A stretch of 64,000 nucleotides of DNA from the NCBI RefSeq assembly GCF_030247195.1, contig NC_080671.1, positions 212,392,851-212,456,850 of the forward strand, written 5' to 3'. Position 1 is the stretch's first letter. Each line of letters begins with the position of its first letter. This DNA comes from Topomyia yanbarensis (lineage: Eukaryota; Arthropoda; Insecta; Diptera; Culicidae). The position numbers and the translations under genes were made by a program. The notes under the pieces were generated by a model. It was not told where the DNA came from and searched no databases. It was given only the letters and a program-made list of their open reading frames with translations. Shown here piece by piece: positions 24,326 to 36,421 of the stretch.

Positions 24326-24482
24326 TATAAAAACTCAGCATGCTGCTGTTCACGATCAGTTCGTTTGCAGCATCAGCATGCAGCAGTTTGTTTGCAGCAT
24401 CTCCCGCAAAATTCAAACCGCAGTCCGTTTGCTGCTGTCAGAAGAGTTGGCCAAGCACGCCGTCTTCGATGGCACCAAGTAA
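24326..24482 (+). pseudogene. Histone H2B pseudogene, copy B
   Basis: TATAAAAA at 24326 precedes the same shortened leader. The frame at 24399 reads [20 protein letters not shown] then AVFDGTK and TAA at 24480-24482. It lacks the final KTVTIYTST codons found in copy A through an internal deletion between repeated ACCAA motifs. The histone stem-loop follows at 24507-24522. Confidence 0.9.
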
Positions 24483-24506
24483 ATTTCGAACACTGCCCAA
24501 AGAAAA

Positions 24507-24522
24507 GGCCCTTTTCAGGGCC
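24507..24522 (+). terminator. Histone mRNA 3' stem-loop (H2B copy B)
   Basis: GGCCCTTTTCAGGGCC is again followed by ATCA. This is the third perfect stem-loop in the locus. Confidence 0.92.
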
Positions 24523-24710
24523 ATCAATTTATCGACAAAGAATCGAATTGAAATTTTATTACAAGCATCAGAATGTGGCTTGCCAAGAGCGTTGGATGGT
24601 AAGTGAGCCACTTGTGAACAATATCGTCGCTTTCAAGTCGAATGGCACAAAATAAAAAAGTTATTTGTGTGATTTGTAGACTGGTTAGTGTAATGATTCA
24701 ATTTACAAAA

Positions 24711-27301
24711 CCTATTTTAATCCACCTAGCGGTGCAATTGTGCCTTTCTCAATCATGGATCACGAGAATGTGTGCGTTGTTTATATTCATTAAAAGCTTT
24801 TAAATGCATATATTACATTTTATTATTATACATCACATGACAACTATATACAGGAAAATAAATCATTATTCGAGTTCTAAAATTTTGAAAAAGAAAAAAC
24901 AGCCACGGTAATATTGAACTGAAATACCTTTCTATTGAGAAAGGCAAAAAGGTGCGAAATCGTCAGTCCCAAAAAGTCGATTTTTACAAAAAAAAAATTT
25001 TCGAGATAACATAAAATCTCGACGTTTCATGCATTTTACAGATGTTTGGCATCAAAAATACGAATTCGATTTCTGAAATTTCATGAGGTCCCACCTTTGA
25101 AAAAAAATTTGAGTTCCGGCTTATATGGGAATTTCATATGTGACCGGACGGTTTAGTCTATATGTCCGGAACCATATAAGCGATCCGTATGAAATTTTAT
25201 AGACATCTATGGGGATATTATAGCTATCATTTGGGACTAAGTTTGTGAAAATCGGCCCAACCATTTCAGGGAAACTGATGTGAGTTCGTAAATTTTGAAA
25301 GATGGCCGCTTTTCCCGGGCACTTCCGGAACCGTCTATGGTGGTCAATGTAGTCAACGAAAGTTTGGTTGGCCGTCGGTGACCTAGAACAGCAAATTTAA
25401 GTTGTTTGAGAGACATTTTAGCGAAATTTTTACCTTTTTTGCTTTCATCGGAGTATCGGTTTGAATCACAATTTGCTATGTGATCGCACGCCACAACCTG
25501 TAACTCCGGAAGTCGGATCGGGATGAAATTAAATAGCCATTTACGGGGACGCAATACCTTTCATTTGAGGCCAAGTTTAGTCGAATCGGTCTAGCCATCT
25601 CCGAGAAACCGATGTGACTGTTATTCTGAATTTAGATATTTCCGCCGGGGCTTCCGGAACCGATGATGGTGGCCAATGTGGCCAAATAGACTTTGAATGG
25701 ATGTTAGTGACCTAATACTACAAATCGAAGCAGTTGTGGTCATATTTTGGAAAAAAATTCACCTTTATACATTCATTGCAGAATTTATTAAAATCGACAT
25801 TTTCTGCGTGTTCGTACTCATCACCCTGTAATTCCGGAACCGGAAGTCGGATCCATTAGAAATTCAATAGCAGCCTATGGGAACGTTGCACCTTTCATTT
25901 GGGATTAAGTTTGTAAAAATCGGTTCATCCATCTCTGAGAAAAGTGAGTGAGATTGTGTTCGCGTACACACACACAGACGCACATACACACACACATACA
26001 TACACACACACATACATACACACACAGACATTTGCCGAACTCGACGAACTGAATCGAATGGTATATGTCACTCGGCCCTCCGGGCCTCCGTTAAAAACTC
26101 GGTTTTCAGAGCAATTTCAATACCTTTCTATTGAGAAAGGCAAAAAATTTCGTGATAACATAAAATCTCGACGTTTCATGCATTTTAAAGATGTTTGGCA
26201 TCAAAAATACGAATTCGATTTCTGAAATTTCATGGGGTCCCCCCTTTGAAAAAAATTTTGAGTTCCGGCTTATATGGGAATTTCATGTGTGACCGGACCG
26301 TTCAGTCTATATTTCCGGAACCATACAAGCGGTCCGTGCGAAATTTTACAGACATCTGTGGGGATAATATAGCTATCATTTGGGACTAAGTTTGTGAAAA
26401 TCGGCCCAACCATTTCCGAGAAACTGATATGAGTTTGCTAGTTATGAAAGATGGCCGCTTTTCCCGGGCACTTCTGGAACCGTCTATGGTGGTCAATGTA
26501 GTCAACGAAAGTTTGTTTGGCCGTCGGTGACCTAGAACTGCAAAGTTAAGTTATTTGAGAGACATTTTAGCGAAATTTTTACCTTTTTTGCTTCCATCGG
26601 GGTATCGGTTTGAATCACAATTTGCTATGTGATCGCACGCCACAACCCGTAACTCCGGAACCGGAAGTCGGTTGGGGATAAAATTTAATAGCCATTTACG
26701 GGGACGCAATACCTTTCATTTGAGGTCAAGTTTAGTCGAATCGGTCTAGCCATCTCCGAGAAACCGATGTGACTGTTACTCTGAATTTGGATACTTCCGC
26801 CGGGGCTTCCGGAACCGATGATGGTGGCCAATGTGACCAAAGAGACTTTGAATGGCTGTTAATGACCTAGTACTACAAATCGAAGCAGTTGTGGTCACAT
26901 TTTGGAAAAAATTTCACCATTATACATTCATTGCAGAATTTCTTAAAATCGACGTTTTCTGCGTGATCGTATTCATCACCCTGTAATTCCGGAACCGGAA
27001 GTCGGATCCATTAGAAATTCAATAGCAGCCTATGGGAACGTTGCACCTTTCATTTGGGACTAAGTTTGTAAAAATCGGTTCATCCATCTCTGAGAAAAGT
27101 GAGTGAGATTGTGTTCGCGTACACACACACAGACGCACATACACACACACATACATACACACACACATACATACACACACAGACATTTGCCGAACTCGAC
27201 GAACTGAATCGAATGGTATATGTCACTCGGCCCTCCGGGCCTCCGTTAAAAAGTCGGTTTTCAGAGCAATTGCAATACCTTTCTATTGAGAAAGGCAAAA
27301 A
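24711..27301. repeat. 2.6-kb dispersed repeat: lead segment plus two 1.15-kb tandem units
   Basis: It starts with TTTTAATCCACCTAGCGGTG and ends with CTTTCTATTGAGAAAGGCAA. Two tandem units (about 24990-26140 and 26140-27301, offset 1149-1155 bp) are about 95 percent alike. Each contains GTAATTCCGGAACCGGAAGTC, a CA/TACA microsatellite (about 25967-26030 and 27121-27182) and CTCGGCCCTCCGGGCCTCCG. The hairpin CCTTTCTATTGAGAAAGG ends the lead segment and each unit. No coding is seen. I remember this text as abundant in mosquito genomes but cannot name a superfamily. Confidence 0.8.
25967..26030 (+). repeat. Imperfect (CA)/(CATA) microsatellite
   Basis: CACACACAGACGCACATACA-type sequence lies within unit 1 of the tandem repeat. 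An almost identical array lies in unit 2 at 27121-27182, so the microsatellite travelled with the unit. Confidence 0.9.
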
Positions 27302-27699
27302 TGTAGAATGTTCAATTACTGAAAATAACAGTTTTTGTGAAAGCAGTGGTTGGTCCATACAATTCGATTCCAAGCGAGCCAGACTAGTTTTAGTTGGAAG
27401 GTGCATCTCTGACAATAAAAATAAACTATTTTATTTTGAATTCAACTACAACTTCTTTGAAAACAACACAGCTAAAAACTTTTGGGAAAAACGCGCAAAC
27501 CTAAATTTTCCACCATAATAAAAACTAGTGCCCCCGCCGCACAGCATCATCAAGATTGATAGTTATTCAAGCCGGGAGGAAAGGGAGAGGGAGGTTGTAA
27601 GGCAATGGAAAATTTCATTTATAATAATAATACTTTATAATTGGCTGGTTCTGAAAACAACTTGTTGGTTTGTGGTTTATTTTGGGTCACAATTTAGGC

Positions 27700-28188
<489 letters not shown>

Positions 28189-28463
28189 CTACTTCTCTGA
28201 TGCTGGTAGTAGGACGACGGTCAAACGCTCGTTTGCGTGCCTTCATTCATAAAAGTTCAACAATATTTTCAAAGAATGTTGCAAATTGTCAACTTGATAA
28301 TTCCAAAAATACTCCAAATAAACTATGAATGTGCTAAAGTCGACAAAATCGCATAGAAATTGCTTATTCCAGAGCAGAATTTACCGGTCTAAAGTGTATT
28401 CTACTTCACTCCGGTTATGTCTCTGACATTACCCACCCATCTTTTTTATTCATACGACCCAAT

Positions 28464-28868
28464 CAATACTGTTGGTTGAAATTACCAACTAATTTATTTG
28501 TTGGCTTTTCAGTAGTTTCAACAAATATTTCGTTTGAAACAACAAAATCATGATGAGTTTAACCGAACAAACAAGTTTGAAGAAACAAAAACAAATCTTT
28601 TGTATCAACCAAAGGAGGGAGCAACTCAAATTTAGCTGAAATTAAACAAACAATTCTGTTGGTTTTTAACAAAGGGATCAGTTAGATCTAACAAGCTGTA
28701 TTTGGATTCAACAATGTTTCTATTTAAAATGTAAACAGAAGTATTTGTTGAACTAAACCAAATACATGCTTTCGAAAAACGCCCAGTTCAGTTTTAAAAA
28801 GCTATTCGCCACGTTTTAGACTCAACTAAACGTTTTGTTGATTCGAAAAGGCCTGAGTCTTCTGCGTG
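28464..28868. mobile_element. Right half of the MITE split at 8232-8328
   Basis: The segment continues the AACAAA/TTTGTTG-rich style of the left half and ends TTCTGCGTG followed by TA (28869-28870). This is the inverse of TA-CACACAGAA at 8230. It supports the view that 8329-28460 is one insertion. Confidence 0.55.
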
Positions 28869-29082
28869 TACCCAGTTAAACTCATTCCGGAACCGGTTCA
28901 GATTTCTGAATGGAGTTATTTTGCTTATGTGCCTTTTCGATAATCCATCTTTTCGCCAACAGTCAGGCTTCAGAATCGGCTTATTTAAGGTATGTATAAA
29001 GCTTTGTTAGTGTCCATTTGAAGTAAGTATTAACCGGAATTGTTTACGTTTTGTTTATCGGCCCATTTGAAATGTTCTCGTC

Positions 29083-29655
29083 GAATATATCCCGCTCGGA
29101 CGTGCCTGGCAGGATTCCCCCCAGATAGCAGGCAGCGAAATAAAAACTCTGGCAGAATTTCTGGGGGTCTGGCTGGCAGAGCGCTGCCCAGCCGGCCGGC
29201 TCAAATGCAACAACCGTTTCTGGCAGAATTTTTCGCCTTACGGTTATTAACGGTTTTTTCTGCCGGATTTCTGCCAGGCTCGGACCGGCAGGACCGGTTT
29301 TGTACCGCTTCAGGTTTTGCTTGTATTTTTTCTTATTTTTTTTTTAATTTTATGTAAATTTATAATAAAAACATGTCTGGAGACATGAAATCCATATTAC
29401 TTACCTGATTTGAAACCAAAATCTTTGTTGCTTCCTATTTTTTCATCTGTCAAAACCATCCTTCTTGGAAAAATATCAATATGGCGAAAATGAAACAACG
29501 ATAAACAAAACAGAACCGGTGAGGCGAATCTGCCTGCCATAACTGGAAGGAGCATAGCTGAATTCTGGCAGCGCCATTTTGATAATTTTGACAGCTGCCG
29601 GAATCCTGACGGATTTTTGCTGGCTGCCCGTTTTTCTTCCAAGCGGGATGCACTA
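29083..29655. mobile_element. GC-rich TIR-like element with CTGGCAG motifs
   Basis: TCCCGCTCGGA at 29087 faces TTCCAAGCGGGA at 29639-29650, and GGCAGGATTCC faces GGAATCCTG. CTGGCAG or CTGCCAG recurs at least eight times, clustered in two GC-rich arms around an AT-rich centre with T-runs. No gene and no confirmed target duplication. Confidence 0.5.
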
Positions 29656-29847
29656 TTGAGCATTGCATGAAAATGTATAACCTCACTTTTCTGACAGCTC
29701 AGAGAGTTTGTTTACATGGACTGAGAAATTTTTTGGTTTAACCCAGTACAAGAAACTCGGTTCGAATTCTAACACCATGTAAACAAGCTCGCTGAACTGT
29801 CATTTTTTCGAGCATTTTTACTCATATGACGTCATCTTGCAATGTCC

Positions 29848-29979
29848 CATAGACTTTTCTACGGCTCATGTACGTACACGGCACATGACACAAACACTAC
29901 ATCACTAGCTGGTGGAAAATAATAAACAAAGACGGCAAAATCAAATGGGATTGTTTTCAACCAGGAAGCTGCAGAAGTC
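29848..29979 (-). repeat. Dispersed repeat copy, inverted partner of 20633-20765
   Basis: It is the reverse complement of the 20.6-kb copy over about 130 bp, with mismatches such as GTACGTACACGG versus GTGTACATAC. Confidence 0.8.
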
Positions 29980-30231
29980 ACGCGTGTTTTTTGAAAAGGG
30001 CCAATAAACAACGTCAACTGAATCGAGAAAACTGAGTTTGAAATTTTGCAAATCTATTTAAATTCGCTATTTGAAAAAGAAATCGAAATTTGTTAAAACG
30101 TTTTACGCTTACGATAGGTTTTATTATATATTTTCGGGGACTGTAATCATTTCTAAGCATTTTACTTGTTTTGACAAGTTTTGCCTAAAAAAAGATTTTC
30201 GGCCTTTTAATTTTTCCGTGTAGTTTTTAGT

Positions 30232-30560
30232 ACACAGCAAAAAAAATCTTGTGATATCACATCAAAATCGCTGCACATCGCTCTTTAGATAGAGTAGTGT
30301 GATATTACACGACTGAGTGATATGTGAAACAACGTAAGCAAAATGATGTAATAAAAAGGATGTGTTTGAAGAATGGTGTATTGTACTCGATGTTATGGCG
30401 AACGATGTGATGGCGAACGTCGTAGTGTCGAATGATGTAGAGGCAAATGACGTAACGACCAATGATGTAATAGCAAACGATGTAAAAGGTAGCAACGTAC
30501 ACTCAGGTACAAAATCAACGCAGAGTAAAATATTGGTCCAGAACACTTGATTAAATCGTC
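30232..30560. mobile_element. MITE-like segment with six 15-bp repeats
   Basis: It opens TACACAGCAAAAAAAATCTT, which resembles the inverted right end of the element at 36422-36814 (ATTCTTTTTGCTGTGTA). GTGATATTACAC motifs are shared with that element. The region 30398-30487 is a 15-bp tandem array. The right boundary is not defined. Confidence 0.45.
30398..30487 (+). repeat. 15-bp minisatellite, six units
   Basis: Six units of the type GCGAACGATGTGATG follow each other without gaps. Because the unit is a multiple of three, one frame reads a degenerate pentapeptide ANDVx six times. There is no evidence that it is translated. Confidence 0.85.
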
Positions 30561-32735
30561 TGTAATTTTGTCAAATCTCATTGTTTCTGGATGAAAAATG
30601 TTGCAGACTAATCTTGAGCCTAATGCTTCGATCTGTTGTCATTATATGCGCCATTGCAACCGTTTGTCTGGTTCGATCATACAAGAAGCAATCTTTTAAA
30701 TCCGGCTCGCATAATAGCAACATACTAATAATAAACTGTCATTTTTAATCCAATCATATTAAGATTTGGAAAAGCTACAGAATATATCAAGCGTTTCTGG
30801 AACCAATATTTTATCCGGCGTTTATTTTGCACCTGAGTAAAAAAGAGAAGGCCACTACAAAAAGAGATGGACATGTGATATGGAAGCCGTGATAGTCAGC
30901 TATATTTAACATTAATGCTAGCTATATTTTAATTAATTTTAATAATAATACATGATTTTAGGAAAACAACTATTTTGGAGATCATTTGGCCAGTTCCGTG
31001 AACATGGTTGCAGAGAGTGATTTTTCAAGCTAACTTTATCATGGTTCAAGAAACATTGCTAGGCTTAACAAGTTGATCAAAACTAATTTTGGGGCCATTT
31101 GATCATATTCCAGCGAATCTAGAATATGGCCCGCGAGAGCGCTCATGCTGTAACGGAGCATTTTGTTGGTCAAATGATCGTTTCATTCTAAGTGATGGTT
31201 CTTGCACTTCGCACTGGTTCGTGCGCTGAATTTGATGCCATCATACTGAAAAAAGGAAACAATTTAAATTATTGTTACTGTTTACGATCCTTTTGTCCGT
31301 CCGAGGTCGATCAGATTTTCTGAGGTGAACTATGTCTGATTGCGTCTTTCTTCACAATTAAAAATTTGAATTCAGTAGGATTCCGTTTTTGGCAACAATA
31401 TTTTTTTTCAGTTGTCAAGACTGGAACCGTGCAAAAATGAAAACTTTAAAAGCTTTTATTTTCAATTGTTGTAGCATCATAAATGTTACAATAACATTAA
31501 TTGTATAAGAATATGTAAAATGAGATGACATGATAGAAAAAAAATCAGCAAATCTTATTTTATTCGCTATGCATAACCCCATAAAATATAGTGAACATGA
31601 CTAATATTTGGAAATAACAAGTCAAAAGTGATCAATTATTTATTTATTTTTTTAGAGTTGTCCTACTGGATCTGTAGAGATAGGTTCTCGGAAGGGCTCC
31701 CCATCAGAATCACACACTACAATTGCAGACGAGACAGGCAATGTCGCCCACTAAAACACAGCTTAAGACCAATTGCAGCGGGTCGTGATTCTAAATGTAA
31801 TATTCATTGTACGGTTCAGTCAACGTTGGTTGATTCGTTGGTACAGCCATCTGCGGGCATAGAGACTTCGCGTGTGTAACCTCGCGTGTATGAATTCTGT
31901 TTAAAAACCGTGTGCCTTTCGCGTGTGTTTTTGGATGATCGCGCTCGGATCGTGAATCAAATATGTAATTTTTGATGTTTTGATGGCTAAAATTATAGTG
32001 AAACAATATCCATTACTGTAGCCGTATGTGATATTGTACATGATTATGATCATCATTGATTGTGTTAATGGTTCAAATGTCAAACAAACAATATCTGACT
32101 GGGTTTCGATAATGAACAAAATAGTAAATTGACATCATTGGGAATGATGACAAGCGGCCGAACCCGCTATTACTAGAGCTTCTCATTAACAGTTAAACTC
32201 ATATTCCACACCATACAATTGAAGACAAAAACATTTACCATTTCGCGTTTGATTGGCCAGAGGAGAAACTGTTCGCAAGCCGTTGCGATGTTGATTGTTA
32301 GCTGGTATGTGATATTATTAAAACAAAATTGAAATTTGTGCCTAATAGTTCCGAAAATGCTGTTTAAAACTATAAGATTTCATTGGCAACTAAATGTCAC
32401 TAAATTAATGGAAAATATTATTCTTATTAATTATAAGTGAAATAATTTTTAAATTTTGTGATAAAATATAATCTTTTGCGACATGATCATATTGCCCCTT
32501 AAGATTGCCCATATTTCCCCACAAGGTTTTTACCAAGCCAAAAATCGATCATTACAAGCAACGATTATTTTCAAAGATTTTGAATTTTCTTCAGCACGTG
32601 TAATAACTGCATGTGAAGAATATGTTGTATTCTACCAATAGAGGATTATTTGTATGTTTTGGTGCAGATATATTTGCCTTCAACCTTAGGGTGCTCCTAT
32701 TGCCTCACTTTCCCCTATCATGCTTCTAACAACAC
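30561..32735. other. Interval without a supportable gene
   Basis: AT-rich. The stretch 31720-31815 (CAGCTTAAGACCAATTGCAG then GGGTCGTGATTCTAAATGT) resembles 53925-53990, showing a dispersed repeat there. No domain-bearing frame is seen. Confidence 0.5.
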
Positions 32736-32745
32736 GTGCTGGTTG

Positions 32746-34985
32746 TACGTCATTTCCCGGAATACTATTCCCCGGAATACCACTTCCCGGAAAACTATTT
32801 CCCAGAATGTACCATATCCCGGAATATCATTTCCCGGAAAACTATTTCCCGGAATGTATCATTTCCCGTAAAAACCATTTCTCGGAATACCATTTCCCGG
32901 AAAATAAAAAAAAAACTCGTACCTCACCGACCAAACATATTTTTAGAAGACCTGCTATGCAGCTACCTAACTACATTAATAGTTCTTTGAAAATATTTTC
33001 AATTTTTTTTTTGATCTTGAGTGGTTATTGTGGTAAAAAACAAGATAGCGACAAGATTGCAAAACTGTCATTTTAAAGATTTAATATTTTCGATTCCGCG
33101 ATGTTAGGAAAATTTATTTAAATTAATCATTATATGAACAGCGTATGACTTTTGGTTTTGAACCAAAAAGAAACTTGGGAGGATTTAAAAAAAATCGAGT
33201 GGGGAATAAAAAGCACCCAAATGGATGGGATGTCAATGAATGAAATGGGTACCAAAATAGAAACAAATACTTTCCATTTTTCCCACCGCAGGTAGTGAAG
33301 GGGTGAATAAATTCCATAAATTCATGACCGTCTAATTCATGACTAGCAGGCCCTATATTTTGCCTCATATTTGTTCCAAATTTTGCGGATTCAGTTAAAA
33401 TGGTATATTTTCATTTCTTTTACTATTTTGGATCGATTTCTTCGCGTGGTAATTTTCGGTGAAAAGCATAATACACTACTGTAGAATTTTTAAGATTTGG
33501 AAATTTTGTTATTGAAATAAAATGATATAACAGAAAATGAAAGGCGAACAGAATACCTAATTGTATATATTATTAATTGTGTCCTATCGTTTTTAGCTAG
33601 CTAAACTCCAAGCGTACTAAAAACTTCAAACGAGTTTTTTTTTCAAATCCACTTCAAACCACGAGCTTTGAAATATTCACAGCATATTCTAAATTATTTT
33701 CTCCAGCAACGTACGAAGGATTTTAGTTAATAAATGATGTCTGTATCGATTTTCTTGACCCATTTCAGCAAATTTAAGACTAAGAGAAACGAAAGCAATG
33801 AAGTTGAAAGATGATATTTTCAGCGTTTCGCGTGAAATTAAAATAGCGAAAAAAAAATCCTACGTAAGACACTTCCTATCGTTCTAAGGAATCGAAAAAA
33901 CTTTAGTTTTTGACACTAGGTCAAACATTACAGGAGATAGTGTAAATTCGTAATGATCAATTTAGAACTAGAGCACTCTAGTTAGAGTGTGGCCAAGAGG
34001 CCATGACGTATCTAAACGAACATGGAATTTGAGGTATACACAATAGAAATACGTCAAATTTCATGTTCGTTTGGATACGTCATGGCCTCTTGGCCACACT
34101 CTAACTAGAGTGCTCTATTAAGAACGCCTCGAAATGCGGCCATTTTTGAAATTGAAAAGGCAGTGTTTTCCACAACGTTGGCAACATTTTTATGATAAGC
34201 AATCACAGTACTCTAAAATGCCCTGAATACGTTGATTGATTTTCATAAAGATTAGAAAAAAGGTAATGAAACAATACAAACATTTCCTAAAATTTAGTCA
34301 TAAATATTACTGGAGCCTTTGAAATTTTATAGATTGCCGGCCTTCTTATAAATATGCATTCTCCTTTGGAATTTTGTGTAGAATGTTATTTTAATCTATA
34401 TGAAGTTTCTCTGAAAATACTCTTGGACTTTCATTGATTTTTATTCTCAATAATATTTGTTCATACTGTGAAGTGAATTGAAAACACCTTCAGTTATTTT
34501 AAATTTCACTTCGTATTAAAAATTTCTATGTGAATTAGCATTCTTTGGAACAAGAACAAATCAATGGAAATAATTTTAGAATTTCATTGATTCAAATACA
34601 GTAAATACAATGAAATGGATTTGCCTTTTTTAAAATTTTCGTAGCATATTTTTGAAACGCTATTAATTTTAAATTAAATTACGACCTACTTCAAAGAAGA
34701 TCGTCAATTTAATATCGCCTTCTTTTTAGCATAAGTTATTTTCTGGACCTTCGAATGATTGATAATGTTTTCAAATAAAATGACATATGCATGAGAATTA
34801 GTTTTTCAAATAGAGAAAAGAGAACCAAACAAATGTTTGAGTAGCAACATAGTTTTAAATGCAAATGTTCTCAAAGTACTTCAGATTTCAATAGTATAAC
34901 AAATTGCCGAGAAAAAGTACGTTCCGGGAAATGGTATTCCGGAAAATAGTACATTCCGGAAAACGATATTCCGGGAAACGACATA
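32746..34985. mobile_element. 2.2-kb element with long inverted arms built of TTCCCGGAA subrepeats
   Basis: Left arm 32746-32913 is a run of ~18-bp units (ATTTCCCGGAATACTATT type). Right arm 34917-34985 is the inverted counterpart with fewer units. Outer ends match as TGTACGTCATTTCCCGGAAT versus, inverted, TGTATGTCGTTTCCCGGAAT. Subrepeat-bearing long arms recall Foldback or Galileo-type elements. The AT-rich interior has no recognisable transposase. A 145-bp MITE is nested inside. Confidence 0.7.
33971..34115. mobile_element. 145-bp GAGCACTC MITE with TA duplication
   Basis: TA at 33969-33970 and 34116-34117 flank arms of about 65 bp starting GAGCACTCTAGTTAGAGTG. The short centre reads GGTATACACAATAGAAATAC. 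The same ends bound the large composite at 36817-50097. The centre shows the intact site (AT at 34043-34044) where ISL2EU-like elements inserted in the larger relative. Confidence 0.9.
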
Positions 34986-35112
34986 CAATCACGCGTGCTA
35001 TGTAGTCAGTGATGACGACTATTAAGTCAAAGAACGTTGGTAACTGTAATGTCCGCGAATACTAATTTCCCTGTAACTATTTTACTAATTATTATTCCTG
35101 TTCCAATATGTA

Positions 35113-35875
35113 TTAATGATTGCTTGGAGAATCTCGGTATGGTACGTAGGTCGTCGCAATTTTCTTGGGCTCCGCCAATGATGAAATAACTTGTCCCAAC
35201 GTTAGTAAACTTTTGTTAATGCTAACACCCTCCTTTAGCCGTTCTCCACTGGCACAAGTATGATTAACGAGTGTATGTGTATATCTCTCAAAAGCCTTAT
35301 CCATCAGTGACTGCATAAGATCGTTATATACACTGCTTTGTCCAACGTAGGCAGGATCCTCCGCATTACACGACCAAAATGCATGGTCATACTGGAAGCA
35401 ATGTTCCACCCCAGCCGAGTTGTCAGCTGTATCTCTGGTATTCACAATCATCATTATCGTTCACTCGAACAATAGGTTTGTTCCAGTACACGGAAGCTAC
35501 TCCGGAGTAAACTGGAGCAACAAATTCTTGTTCCCTTTTACTCTGGTTTGCTACCAGAAGAAGAAAGAAGATAAGAGGAGAGTACAGGAACGACTTTCTC
35601 CGGAGTACTTCCAGTTTCTCCTGGTACTGGAACAAACCTAATGTTGGCCACGGATTCGACACATTCTTTAACAGAAAGTGGACGCACTCGAACCGCCACT
35701 TTTAAATTACTAGTTTCAACATTGATCCCGTCTTTACATTTCAAAGATTTTGCTGAAAGGTCCAACTTGACCGAATGTCGACCGACATGCGGACTGTCTA
35801 GTGACACTTTTGAGAAACATTCTGGAGTTGTTCGAACAAACCCATCCAAATGTGACCGTGTCTGTTTCACTCCAT
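35113..35875 (-). pseudogene. Kinesin-3-type motor domain pseudogene
   Basis: The upstream part reads SNLKVAVRVRPLSVKECVES, the start of a kinesin motor. After an inserted fold-back (about 35474-35638) and a shift it reads [20 protein letters not shown] then QSSVYNDL, and after an internal deletion [20 protein letters not shown] followed by VPYRDS. The P-loop, switch I and the DLAGSE switch II block are gone. The FDHAFWS..DP.Y..Q..VYNDL pattern fits kinesin-3 (KIF13/KIF16/Unc-104 type). No introns interrupt the remaining segments, so a retrocopy is possible. It cannot encode a motor. Confidence 0.8.
35474..35638. mobile_element. Fold-back MITE inside the kinesin relic
   Basis: TAGGTTTGTTCCAGTAC at the left pairs with GTACTGGAACAAACCTA at the right. 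The inner arms CTCCGGAGTA occur twice. TA flanks both ends. It interrupts the kinesin frame just after the VESVAN codons. Confidence 0.75.
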
Positions 35876-35918
35876 ATTAGGAGGTTCCACTAAAATGTTA
35901 CCGATGTAATACCACAGG

Positions 35919-36160
35919 ATAACAACGATGCCGTCATTGAACTGTTCAGAGCTGCTGATGATTTGGATTTAGCATTGGCAAACAAAGCGGATGGATTCTT
36001 CGGGGTCTTCATGGCCGATTATGGAGCACAACTCAAGCTCTCGCTGCTGGAAGCATTCGATTCACCTCTGTTACTTCCGGACAACAACGAACTGCTCATC
36101 TTCGATTTTAGCAGGTTTGACCGTACTGGAGCGACCAGTCTTGAAGGAGATCTAAAACGG
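35919..36160 (+). other. Exon-like open segment, unrecognised protein
   Basis: After CCACAG the frame reads NDAVIELFRAADDLDLALAN, then GVFMADYGAQLKLSLLEAFD and LLIFDFSRFDRTGA, with codon-like composition and no stop for about 80 codons. A GTAATG donor-like site lies near 36163. The mix of acidic and hydrophobic residues looks coding. I recognise no family. It may be a captured or retrocopied exon next to the kinesin relic. Confidence 0.35.
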
Positions 36161-36421
36161 TTGGTAATGTTTGGTGTCATTATGCGGGAGTGCATTTGAA
36201 TTCGTTATTTTGGTTTGCACTTACGTATTGAGATGTTTACAAGGGATCGTTTTCTTCTAGAACTATTAGCGAGTAATTTTTATGATTTAATTAAATAAAT
36301 ATGATTTTTCGAAAATTAATTTTTGAACCAGCACACGATGTATAAAAACCTTTGCAGACAACAGAAACCTTTGCAGACAACAGAATCGTTTTGCAAAATT
36401 CTTTCTCGCGGTTTTTCATGC

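Noticed and set aside
25944..27300. Thr/His-rich open frames over the CA microsatellites
   Set aside because: Repeat-derived and present identically in both tandem units; no protein features.
32650..33076. Pro/Ser/Ile-rich open frames
   Set aside because: They translate the TTCCCGGAA subrepeats of a TIR arm.
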